Source: JBDKTH01 sp964558295
GTDB lineage: Bacteria; Planctomycetota; Planctomycetia; Pirellulales; Thermoguttaceae
NCBI GenBank assembly: GCA_964558295.1
Contig: CAZLDQ010000193.1
Span: forward strand, 1-11,015
Length of the DNA stretch: 11,015 nt
Direction: 5' to 3'
Shown here: piece by piece, positions 4,528-11,015 of the stretch
Numbering within the stretch: the first letter of the stretch is position 1
How the letters are laid out: the number at the start of each line of letters is the position of its first letter
Notes under the pieces: generated by a model
The model's database searches: none
What the model was told of the DNA's origin: nothing
Seen by the model: the letters and a program-made list of their open reading frames with translations, nothing else
Translations under genes and position numbers: made by a program

Positions 4528-7392
4528 TTATGGCTTGTCGGGCAGAGGCTCTGGCGGTGCGGGCGGCAGGGGGAGGTGAGTCTCCAAATGGTGGCGTACG
4601 CTGGCCGCGGCGACGACGAGCCAATTGAGGGTGAGGACTCCCAACACCCAACCGAGGCCGCCTACGCCTTCGCCGTAGGAGTGCAGACCAGAGCCAAGGA
4701 CGTAGTTCACGCCGTACCAAGCCATGAGAATCGCCGTAGCGCCGAACACGGAACCGACGGCCAAACCGAAGTTGCCGAACATTCCGGCATAGCGGCCGTG
4801 CAGGACGGCCAGGTAGATTAACAGGGACACGAGCGCCCAGACTTCTTTGGCGTCCCAGCCCCAGAAGCGGCCCCAAGACACGTCGGCCCAAAGCCCGCCA
4901 AGGATCGTGCCGGCGGCCAGAAGCAATACGGCCACCTGCATCGACTTGTAATTGAACGTGCCCAGTATGTCACAGACCTCCGGCGGACGGCGAGCGAGGA
5001 ATTGCGTTGTCGGCCGAGGCCCTTCGGGCAAGATGTTGTCGATTTCCGCGGGATTACGGTAACGGCCAAACAGGTAGTAGGCCAACGCCAGATTGCCAAG
5101 CCCCCAAGCCAAGGCCCCGGCGCCGTAGCTGGCCGTAATCGTCAACACGTGCATGGTGAGCCAGAAGTTGTCGCGCAGTACGGGCATCAGCGGGTTAATG
5201 TTCTTGTCGAACACCGGCGCGTAATAGGCCACCAATGAGGCGAAGAAGGCCACGCCGGCGGCGACGAACGCGAACGGTTTGCGGGCGAGAACCTGTTCCC
5301 ATGGCTTGCCGACACCCTGGCGGAGCAAGGCGTAGGGAATTGTGATGACACTTGCCAGACCAGTGAGAATCGCCCGAGGCAGAAGCCATATGCCGAGCCC
5401 CAGCATTGACAGGCCGACCAGCCAGACGACCACATTGCCGACTGTGGGCATCGACGAGCCGACGTCCACCCGCGGCAAAAGCCTCACGATCGTATAGCCG
5501 CCGTCGCTGCCGTAGGACGTCATGGCCAGAAGCCAGAAGATCGCCAAGGCGATGGCTGACCGGGGGACCAGCAGGGCCAAGTTGGCCACCGTCCAAGCCG
5601 TTGGGTTCGTGAGCGAACGCTGCGTCTCGGAGAGTGGCGAGGCTTCCGGCGTATAGGGAATTGCCGTTAAGCGCCACGCGCTGCTGAGCCCGGACCAGAA
5701 CATCGGAAGCACGGTGAACCACAATCCCATCAGCCCGACGACGAGGGCCACGAAGATCACTGTCTCGAACATGTTTGTCACCGGGGCCCACCCGGTGATG
5801 TATACCCGAAGTCCCAGACCGTAAATCGTCAACAACTGTGCGGCCAGGAGCACGAACAGCCCTAGGACGAACATCGGCTTGTGCAGCACTCCAAACGCCA
5901 AAGCGAAACAGACCATCGCCCCCAGGCCGACCGCGCAGGACAAGAAAAACGGATCGAGCTGGTAGTAGTGAACCTCGGCTCGCGTGAAATCGGGCGAGGG
6001 ATAGGCGGTGGCTGCAAGCAACTCGTCGTCCTTTTGTCGGATGGGAAGTGTCTTACGCAACGGTTCGATCTGCTGCCCCAACTCCCGCACGGCCGAGGCA
6101 AAGCCGTCCATGGCAGCAGCGAACTGCTCCGCCCGCTGGGGATTGGCACGATCGCGATAGACGGCAGCCGCTTGCTCGAATGTTTTACGGACTTTTGCAA
6201 CCGATTCCTTCGGGTAGCCCGCCAGCACGGCGTCCGAGCCGTGGAGAAGCGCTTGTAGGCTGAGCCAGGGCTGGGCATCGTCGTTTGGGTCGCGGTTCTT
6301 CTCCAACGCCAAGGGATCCAAGGAGGGAACCAACCGGAGGGTGTGGTCATTGTCGTACAAGGCCAAGTGCGTCTCGTTGACCTGGCGGGCCAAATCGGCC
6401 GTGCCAACGGCCAACGCATGGGCCTTGGTGCGAAGCATCTGACGCTGGACGGCTGGCATTTCCTCGGTGGATGTCTTGAAGATCTTGTCCTTCTGTGCGG
6501 CGAAGGTTTCGGCGAGATGCAAGGTATTCTGGTGAATCTCCGTCACCAGTTTTTCCAGTTCCTGGAGCGATGCCTCCTGGTTCTGGCTCTGTGTCACCAG
6601 TTTCTCCAGCGACTTGCGCGTATCGTCCACCAGACTGTGTGTTGTCTTATCCTCGGAGGACGCAGACTGCTTCAATTCCGGCTCGAGTCTCTGCCATAAG
6701 TCGAGCACCATCGACAACCTTGCGACGTAGCGGTTGCGCATGCTTTCCGGCGAGGCCGGATCGAAGATCAGCCGGCGATAGAAGGTATAGGCTTCATACA
6801 AGTCACGAACCTTTTTGTCGAGCGTCGATAAGACAGGCTTTTGGCCTTGGGCTTCCGCCTCTTGCTGCTTCTCCGAAAGCCTCGCTAGGTATATGTGGAA
6901 CTTGCGAGAGTTTTCCAACTGCCAGGGGGAGACGTACTTGAGACGCTTTCCTTCGGAACTGAGGAGCGGCAACTCGAGGACCTCTGTTCGTAGCACCTCA
7001 TGCTCGGCGATGAGAAAGGGAACGTTTTTCCAACGCTGGGGTTCGACGAGCCAGCTAAACAATAACTCTGCCGAGGTGAACCGTCGCGGTTTGCCGTCGG
7101 GAAAGAGTCTGCGCGATTCTTCCAAGCCCGGCGGCTCGTCGCCGTTGCCATTCGCGGTACCATCGAGGCTCAACCGCGGATTGGCCCGATTGGTGATACG
7201 CTCCACCGCCGCCCGGGCGAACGTGTTGACGGGCATCATCCGACCGCCAGAGAATACCGGCATATGCTGCCAGACGCTCCAATCCATCTCATCGGTACTT
7301 GCGGCCCAGGATGACGAGGGCATGGGCCATGCTAGGACAGAAAGCAGCAAGAAAATGGTGTATCGCATCGGTTTTTCGACGTTGGTTCTCAC
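4528..7392 (-). CDS. ccsA: System II cytochrome c biogenesis protein CcsA/ResC with long periplasmic N-terminal extension
   Basis: With ResB this integral membrane protein exports haem and attaches it to apocytochromes c outside the membrane. From GTG 7392 it has 954 residues, against roughly 300-400 for a plain CcsA. In order there are a signal-like N-terminus (hydrophobic 11-22, SSSWAA near 27-31), a periplasmic segment with PVFSGGRMMPVNTFAR (45-60), a probable coiled-coil stretch (about 250-320), then multiple membrane helices from about 481 on. The haem-handling WWD motif is WGRFWGWDAKEVW (W844, W846, D847). Candidate haem-ligand histidines are H748 (LTMHVL), H865 (AVLHGR) and H904 (GLHSYG). 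GTG 7392 overlaps the resB stop as GTGA and has AGGG six bases upstream; ATG 7368 is the alternative and would give 946 residues. From memory, fused CcsBA proteins carry a similar GR..P..T.AR segment between their two halves. Confidence 0.93.
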   Translation of the reverse strand: MRTNVEKPMRYTIFLLLSVLAWPMPSSSWAASTDEMDWSVWQHMPVFSGGRMMPVNTFARAAVERITNRANPRLSLDGTANGNGDEPPGLEESRRLFPDGKPRRFTSAELLFSWLVEPQRWKNVPFLIAEHEVLRTEVLELPLLSSEGKRLKYVSPWQLENSRKFHIYLARLSEKQQEAEAQGQKPVLSTLDKKVRDLYEAYTFYRRLIFDPASPESMRNRYVARLSMVLDLWQRLEPELKQSASSEDKTTHSLVDDTRKSLEKLVTQSQNQEASLQELEKLVTEIHQNTLHLAETFAAQKDKIFKTSTEEMPAVQRQMLRTKAHALAVGTADLARQVNETHLALYDNDHTLRLVPSLDPLALEKNRDPNDDAQPWLSLQALLHGSDAVLAGYPKESVAKVRKTFEQAAAVYRDRANPQRAEQFAAAMDGFASAVRELGQQIEPLRKTLPIRQKDDELLAATAYPSPDFTRAEVHYYQLDPFFLSCAVGLGAMVCFALAFGVLHKPMFVLGLFVLLAAQLLTIYGLGLRVYITGWAPVTNMFETVIFVALVVGLMGLWFTVLPMFWSGLSSAWRLTAIPYTPEASPLSETQRSLTNPTAWTVANLALLVPRSAIALAIFWLLAMTSYGSDGGYTIVRLLPRVDVGSSMPTVGNVVVWLVGLSMLGLGIWLLPRAILTGLASVITIPYALLRQGVGKPWEQVLARKPFAFVAAGVAFFASLVAYYAPVFDKNINPLMPVLRDNFWLTMHVLTITASYGAGALAWGLGNLALAYYLFGRYRNPAEIDNILPEGPRPTTQFLARRPPEVCDILGTFNYKSMQVAVLLLAAGTILGGLWADVSWGRFWGWDAKEVWALVSLLIYLAVLHGRYAGMFGNFGLAVGSVFGATAILMAWYGVNYVLGSGLHSYGEGVGGLGWVLGVLTLNWLVVAAASVRHHLETHLPLPPAPPEPLPDKP

Positions 7393-9536
7393 GAGAGGCC
7401 CTGCTTGTCGCTGGTTTCCCGAGGGGCTGCCAGCGGTTTTTGTTCTAAGGACATGCGAGGCCGAAAGAAATAGGCCCGCATGTAAAACATGATTGCAATG
7501 CCGGCAACGATCATCAGACTGCCAGCGTACTTCAGCCCACGGCCGGGATCGTAGTTGACCGTCAACCATGACAGGAACAGTTCCTCGCGCGTGCCGCTGC
7601 CACCCACGAGCTGATCAAACTCGGGATCACCCGGTTTCCAGGGGCCTCGGAAGGCCTCCTGATAGACCCGGTAGGAGCGACCGGTGGTGGGATCGGAAAA
7701 GTTGACCGGCTGGTTGAGAGTGATGCGGATCAGATTGTCTTTGTCCTCGGTATCGCCACAGGTCTTGTTGACCTTGTTGCCGTCACGGTCGAGCAGTTCC
7801 ACCAAGCTTGAATAGTGCGACGCTTGGCTGCTGCCGGGATCCAGCTTGCGTTGAAACTTGTGGAGATAGATCTGGAAGCCGAGGTCGATCTTGTCCCAGG
7901 GCAACGTGACGGTTACCTGACGGTCTTTGCCGTTGACCACGTGCTGTTGATCGTTGTCGGTGATCAGGCCGAACGGATCTTTGGGCAGTCCGGCCAACCA
8001 GAATTCTTGCCGGTTACCGTCGACGGTCAGACGAAGGCGGACCCGCCGCTGTTTGAGTTCGTTGGATCGCTTGGCGGCGAACGGAACAGGCTGGAGCTTG
8101 AGCCCCGGCTGATCGTGGGGCGTGAAATGTTCGACGACGAAGGTTACCGGCGAGGGAGACTTTTCGAAGGCCGTGATCTTGGTCCCACCCAGCGGTACGG
8201 GAGCGACGGCGTCGAACTGCGGGGAATGCCAAGTGCGATAGTAGAGCTTGCGGTCGGCCCCTTGGAGAATGTCGATCCGTGGCCGCTCGGGATGGTGGAT
8301 CGAATCGGGGGCGGCTTTTGAGGCTTCTTTCGACTCCTTGGGGCGTTGGCGTGCATCGATCCAGTACTCGCCGTAGACGCCGTGTTGGTCGTCTTGCTGG
8401 TTGAACTCTGGGAAATCGGCCAAGAGGACCATGCGCTGTGGTTGACTATCCGGAGCATGGACCCGGAGCACCGCGCCGAGAAACTCTGCATCGAGCCGCT
8501 CCAGTTCGATCTCGATTCCCGTGGTACCTAACGGTTGACGCATCTTTTGTTGGAATTTCTCCAAGGGGATCGGGAACTTTTGACCGGCAACGTGGAAGAC
8601 AAGCTGTCCTTCGTCTCCCAATGGGTTGACGGGGCCGCTTTGGAGAAACGCTTTGGTTTCGGCCTCGTTCTTCGCCACCCAGAAGACGATTCGGACCCCG
8701 TTGGACAACTGCTGCCGGCTTCCCAAGCCCATGCGCCTTTGCGACGAGTGTGGATCGGCGATTCCTCGCACATCCAGGCTGACCGTGGTCCATGCTGCAT
8801 CTGCGGTATTGTCCCGGGGCTTGCTCGACGTATTGTCTCCGTCCGCGAGGACTCGTAACTTGAGGGGCGGAGCCGGCACCAGTCGCGAGTCGCTATAGTA
8901 GTCGAGAACTTCGAGTTGAATGCCTTGGTCGTCGTAGACCGTGCCCCAATTGCGGTGGGCCAATCGCCAGGGGAACCAATAGAGCGTTGGGTAGTCGCGC
9001 CAGGGAACGCGGATCAGGTCAGCCGAATAGTCCTGCCAATTGAAGGGGCCGGCGGTAAAGGGGATGTTGATCGTCGCCGGCTCGGCCTTGTTCTTTCCGA
9101 TTGGCTGGATTTTTAGCTCAAAGTGCTGGGTGTTTTCAAAGGCTAAGTGGCTCGCGTTTCCCTCGAAAACGGGCATTTGAGCATCAATCCCCCCGAGGCG
9201 ACTAAGAAGGCAACCAACCAGAAGGACGATGATCCCCGCATGGGTGATCAGGAACCCGGTCTGGTGTCGTTTCCAGGGAAGGCGAATCAAGGCGGCGGCG
9301 AGGACATTTAGCCCCAAGAAGGACACGATTACGGCAAACCACCACGTTTGGTAGATGCCGAATTGGCCCGCCGCGGTGCCGAACCAGCTCTCGACAAGAG
9401 TGGCCCACCCAAGCACCACGGCCGAGGCGGCGATCAGAACGACGGCCAATTTAAGCGAGGCCAACCCTTCATAAACACCCAAGAGGCATCGAACAAAGAG
9501 CGGCTGATCGGGCGAGCGGAGTCTGGGACGAGCCAT
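7389..9536 (-). CDS. resB: System II cytochrome c biogenesis protein ResB (CcsB/Ccs1)
   Basis: ResB is the partner of CcsA in the haem export and cytochrome c synthase complex. The 715-residue product has three N-terminal membrane helices (about 29-47, 64-84, 92-112), a very large periplasmic part (about 113-668) and one C-terminal helix (about 669-690), which is the ResB topology. Helix three holds GFLITHAGIIVLLVG with His99, at the place where the CcsB part of CcsBA has a membrane haem-ligand histidine (family knowledge, by position). The C-terminal region has the usual ResB closing pattern: VNYDPGRGLKYAGSLMIV. The soluble part is longer than in many ResB proteins. ATG 9536 is preferred because it precedes a basic segment and the first helix; an in-frame GTG at 9596 would add 20 residues. 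The start has no clear ribosome site but overlaps the stop of an 86-codon frame as TGATG. The stop overlaps ccsA by four bases, so the two are probably translationally coupled. Confidence 0.93.
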   Translation of the reverse strand: MARPRLRSPDQPLFVRCLLGVYEGLASLKLAVVLIAASAVVLGWATLVESWFGTAAGQFGIYQTWWFAVIVSFLGLNVLAAALIRLPWKRHQTGFLITHAGIIVLLVGCLLSRLGGIDAQMPVFEGNASHLAFENTQHFELKIQPIGKNKAEPATINIPFTAGPFNWQDYSADLIRVPWRDYPTLYWFPWRLAHRNWGTVYDDQGIQLEVLDYYSDSRLVPAPPLKLRVLADGDNTSSKPRDNTADAAWTTVSLDVRGIADPHSSQRRMGLGSRQQLSNGVRIVFWVAKNEAETKAFLQSGPVNPLGDEGQLVFHVAGQKFPIPLEKFQQKMRQPLGTTGIEIELERLDAEFLGAVLRVHAPDSQPQRMVLLADFPEFNQQDDQHGVYGEYWIDARQRPKESKEASKAAPDSIHHPERPRIDILQGADRKLYYRTWHSPQFDAVAPVPLGGTKITAFEKSPSPVTFVVEHFTPHDQPGLKLQPVPFAAKRSNELKQRRVRLRLTVDGNRQEFWLAGLPKDPFGLITDNDQQHVVNGKDRQVTVTLPWDKIDLGFQIYLHKFQRKLDPGSSQASHYSSLVELLDRDGNKVNKTCGDTEDKDNLIRITLNQPVNFSDPTTGRSYRVYQEAFRGPWKPGDPEFDQLVGGSGTREELFLSWLTVNYDPGRGLKYAGSLMIVAGIAIMFYMRAYFFRPRMSLEQKPLAAPRETSDKQGLS

Positions 9537-9599
9537 CAGTGACTGAAAACCCCGAGGTGATTGTAGAGAGAAATCTCGTCGTGAGACTTCAGACACGGC

Positions 9600-10117
9600 A
9601 GGAAAAAACGCGTTATGGGCAGTTGGGCTTGACCCAGCAGTTGGCCGCCCCCATCTATTGGATTATAAGCACAAGGCGGAAAAAATGGTAGGTGATCGCT
9701 CTGGCGGTTGATATCCTGCTTCCGTTGGGGAGGTAGGTCGGTATACGGCAAAGGGGTGGCAAGCCGGCGATAGGGATCGGGGAAATCTGCCGGCATTGTG
9801 CAGATGTCCCAGCAACTTGACCAAGAGCTCACGAGGTGGTCGCCGGAGTAACACTCCAATTTGCTCTTCTATTTCCTCCAGCGTAATGACCTCGGATGAA
9901 CGAACGGGGCCTCAAGCAGGCGATCACCGAGCCGATTCACGAGATGAGCCAGAGCGCGCGTGAAGGATTCTGACGCATCTCGCTGTCTCGGATCGAGAGC
10001 TACGAAACGTTGATCGTGATGCCGTGAATGGAGTATCGTTGACGTGGCCCGTGATGGACAAAAAGGACAGAGATGGGACGAGGGCCTGAGAACGTCGAGC
10101 AGTCCTTTTCTTGCCTG
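9600..10117 (-). pseudogene. Gap between the cyclo-ligase gene and resB: possible disrupted small gene
   Basis: This stretch has no confident intact gene. Read on the minus strand, protein-like sequence moves between frames. One frame, which is also the frame of the cyclo-ligase gene beyond its TAA, is open from 10117 to a TAG at 9869-9871 and reads HDQRFVALDPRQRD, then SFTRALAHLVNRLGDRLLE. A second frame takes over near 9900 with VITLEEIEEQIGVLLRRPP and RELLVKLLGHLHN. A third continues from about 9800 with MPADFPDPYRRLATPLPY down to 9536. The amphipathic helix-like pieces and lack of a good start codon suggest a frameshifted remnant or an assembly error. I cannot name a family. It could also be chance, since each open stretch is under 90 codons. 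Confidence 0.3.
9662..9667 (-). promoter_or_regulatory. candidate -10 element upstream of resB
   Basis: The minus strand reads TATAAT exactly at 9667-9662. A start near 9655 would give a resB leader of about 120 bases. No -35 hexamer is recognisable 16-18 bases upstream, so this is weak support for a resB-ccsA operon promoter. Confidence 0.25.
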
Positions 10118-10723
10118 TTAGGGCCGACGGCCTTTCCCCTCGTAGACTGTCGTTTCCGTGACGACCTTATCCATATAGATGTCGTGGGGCTGCATGGGGA
10201 TCTTGGGAAAAACTTGGCACTCAAAGGCCAAGGCGATCAAGCGAGTATCGGGTCGGGTTTGCGGCAATAAGCGGTCATAGTAACCCTGTCCATGGCCGAT
10301 TCGTCCTCCCTGTGGATCGAATGCTACGCCTGGGACCATGATCAGATCGAGCTCGGTGGGAACGATTTGCCGGTCCTCCAGTCGGCGCAACTCGGGCTTC
10401 GGCTCCAGGATTCCGAAGGTGCCCGGGGCTAATTCGTCCATGGCCTTTAACCAGAACAGGTTCAAATCACCACCGACACAGTAGGGGACGACCAATCGTT
10501 TGCCGTGCCGAATCTCCTCGCATAGGAATTGATACGTGCGAACTTCATGACGTACATGCACATAACACATTACCGTATCGGCACGTGCGTATTCAGGCTG
10601 TGCAACAAACCGTTTACAGATCAACCGGCTGATGGCGTCTTTGTCCGGTTGGAGGCGACGATTGGCATAGGCCTGCCGCCGAATCGCCTGCTTCTGATTG
10701 TTCCAGGAGACCGCTGGTTCCAT
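10118..10723 (-). CDS. ygfA: 5-formyltetrahydrofolate cyclo-ligase (5,10-methenyl-THF synthetase)
   Basis: This cytosolic enzyme uses ATP to convert 5-formyl-tetrahydrofolate to 5,10-methenyl-tetrahydrofolate and so returns a storage or inhibitory folate to the one-carbon pool. The 201-residue product matches the usual family length of about 180-200. The N-terminal basic ATP-contact region KQAIRRQ is at 11-17, the GTFGILEP substrate segment at 101-108, the core PGVAFD at 131-136, the phosphate-binding GGRIGHGQGYYDRLL at 139-153, and the closing HDIYMDKVVTE at 180-190. ATG 10723 is the only sensible start; it lacks a Shine-Dalgarno site. In many bacteria this gene lies beside ssrS (6S RNA), but I see no clear 6S RNA here. 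Its folate product links loosely to purine synthesis, but it is far from purC and on the other strand. Confidence 0.95.
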   Translation of the reverse strand: MEPAVSWNNQKQAIRRQAYANRRLQPDKDAISRLICKRFVAQPEYARADTVMCYVHVRHEVRTYQFLCEEIRHGKRLVVPYCVGGDLNLFWLKAMDELAPGTFGILEPKPELRRLEDRQIVPTELDLIMVPGVAFDPQGGRIGHGQGYYDRLLPQTRPDTRLIALAFECQVFPKIPMQPHDIYMDKVVTETTVYEGKGRRP

Positions 10724-10753
10724 ATCAGTATTTTTGCCCAGCGAGGACGTATC

Positions 10754-10791
10754 AGGAATCCCTCTTAGTGAGATTCGAACAGGGGAATCCT
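10754..10791 (-). repeat. inverted repeat in the leader of the cyclo-ligase gene
   Basis: On the minus strand AGGATTCCCCT (10791-10781) can pair with AGGGATTCCT (10763-10754) over about nine base pairs with one mismatch and one bulge. The 17-base loop contains GTTCGAATC, the nonamer typical of tRNA T-loops, but the flanks do not pair as a T-stem. The structure overlaps the candidate -10 box and precedes the start codon by about 30 bases. Its function is unknown. Confidence 0.35.
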
Positions 10792-10815
10792 ACCCCGTCT
10801 AGGAGTGAAAGACAA
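10787..10815 (-). promoter_or_regulatory. candidate promoter of the cyclo-ligase gene
   Basis: On the minus strand TTGTCT (10815-10810, 4 of 6) and TAGGAT (10792-10787, 4 of 6) are spaced by exactly 17 bases. Transcription would start near 10780 and leave a leader of about 57 bases. The gene is preceded by a terminator, so a promoter is needed in this interval, but the match is modest. Confidence 0.3.
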
Positions 10816-10867
10816 GTCGGCTCTGTAGCGACGTGCCATTCGATGTCACGTCTTGTCCAAAACGAAC

Positions 10868-10901
10868 AGGGTGAGCCCGACTAGACTCAGGCTCACCCTG
10901 C
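10868..10901 (-). terminator. 11-bp hairpin terminator before the cyclo-ligase gene
   Basis: CAGGGTGAGCC (10868-10878) and GGCTCACCCTG (10891-10901) form a perfect 11-base-pair stem with a 12-base loop. On the minus strand it is followed by TTCGTTTT, and it lies about 65 bases past the stop codon of the gene at the window edge, so it most likely ends that transcript. On the plus strand the sequence after it has only a TTTT at 10907-10910. Confidence 0.75.
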
Positions 10902-10965
10902 AGGCCCTTTTGTCACTCGAGAGCTTTCAGAAGACTCCCCGAAAACCTTCCGGGCTAATTTACGC

Positions 10966-11015
10966 CTACTCCCACCAGGCGGCGAAGAGTTTGTCGGCGG
11001 CGTCGGTGGTGGTTT
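10966..11015 (-). CDS. C-terminal end of an unidentified gene (partial)
   Basis: The last bases of the window read on the minus strand as an open frame ending TTTDAADKLFAAWWE followed by TAG at 10968-10966. Nearly all codons end in C or G, as expected of a real gene here. A strong hairpin terminator downstream in the same direction supports a gene end. Only 15 residues and part of a codon are visible, so no family can be assigned. Confidence 0.5.
   Translation of the reverse strand, partial: TTTDAADKLFAAWWE

Noticed and set aside
3933..4628. 231-codon plus-strand frame overlapping the AsmA-like gene and running past its terminator
   Set aside because: Its translation is Arg/Gly/Ala-rich without structure, and it crosses a strong terminator and the end of ccsA; the overlapped frame has a membrane anchor and a plausible start.
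5195..5791. 198-codon minus-strand frame inside ccsA
   Set aside because: It lies in an alternative frame over membrane helices of ccsA; its Arg/His-rich translation is a shadow.
7393..7569. Longer ccsA start reaching 7569
   Set aside because: It would overlap resB by 180 bases and place a Cys/His/Arg-rich stretch before an obvious signal-like segment.
10741..10830. Possible tRNA on the minus strand, suggested by GTTCGAATC
   Set aside because: Bases on either side of the T-loop-like nonamer do not pair as a T-stem, and no acceptor, D or anticodon arm can be built around it.

Overview
The window looks like a stretch of ordinary housekeeping chromosome from a moderately GC-rich bacterium. Planctomycetota is my best guess. 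That guess rests on System II cytochrome c maturation proteins with very large periplasmic parts, on a long AsmA-like membrane-anchored protein of unknown role, and on generally weak Shine-Dalgarno sites. It is an inference without any marker gene. I see no transposase, integrase, CRISPR array, phage gene, toxin-antitoxin pair or confident tRNA/rRNA gene.

Left part (1-3077): purC (SAICAR synthase, purine synthesis) runs rightward behind a tandem-repeat-containing promoter region. It converges on a leftward wrbA-type flavoprotein, and a strong hairpin overlaps the wrbA stop codon. wrbA is divergent from aroC (chorismate synthase, last shared step of aromatic synthesis). The 170-base divergent region between them holds several dyad symmetries and a candidate aroC promoter. 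Middle (3178-4455): a rightward gene for an N-terminally anchored, probably AsmA-like envelope protein follows aroC. It ends in a clear rho-independent terminator that lies in a convergent gap.

Right part (4528-11015) is all leftward. Reading on the minus strand, the order is: the tail of an unidentified gene at the window edge, a hairpin terminator, a 5-formyltetrahydrofolate cyclo-ligase gene, about 580 bases with no confident gene but traces of broken coding sequence, then resB and ccsA overlapping by four bases. ResB and CcsA together form the System II haem export and cytochrome c synthase complex. In this window the long periplasmic region that sits between the two halves in fused CcsBA proteins is attached to the front of CcsA.

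The points most worth checking are the disrupted or overlooked small coding region at 9536-10117, the extended periplasmic domain of CcsA, the mutually exclusive hairpins between purC and wrbA, and the dyad-rich wrbA/aroC control region. I did not find convincing evidence of a new multi-gene system.
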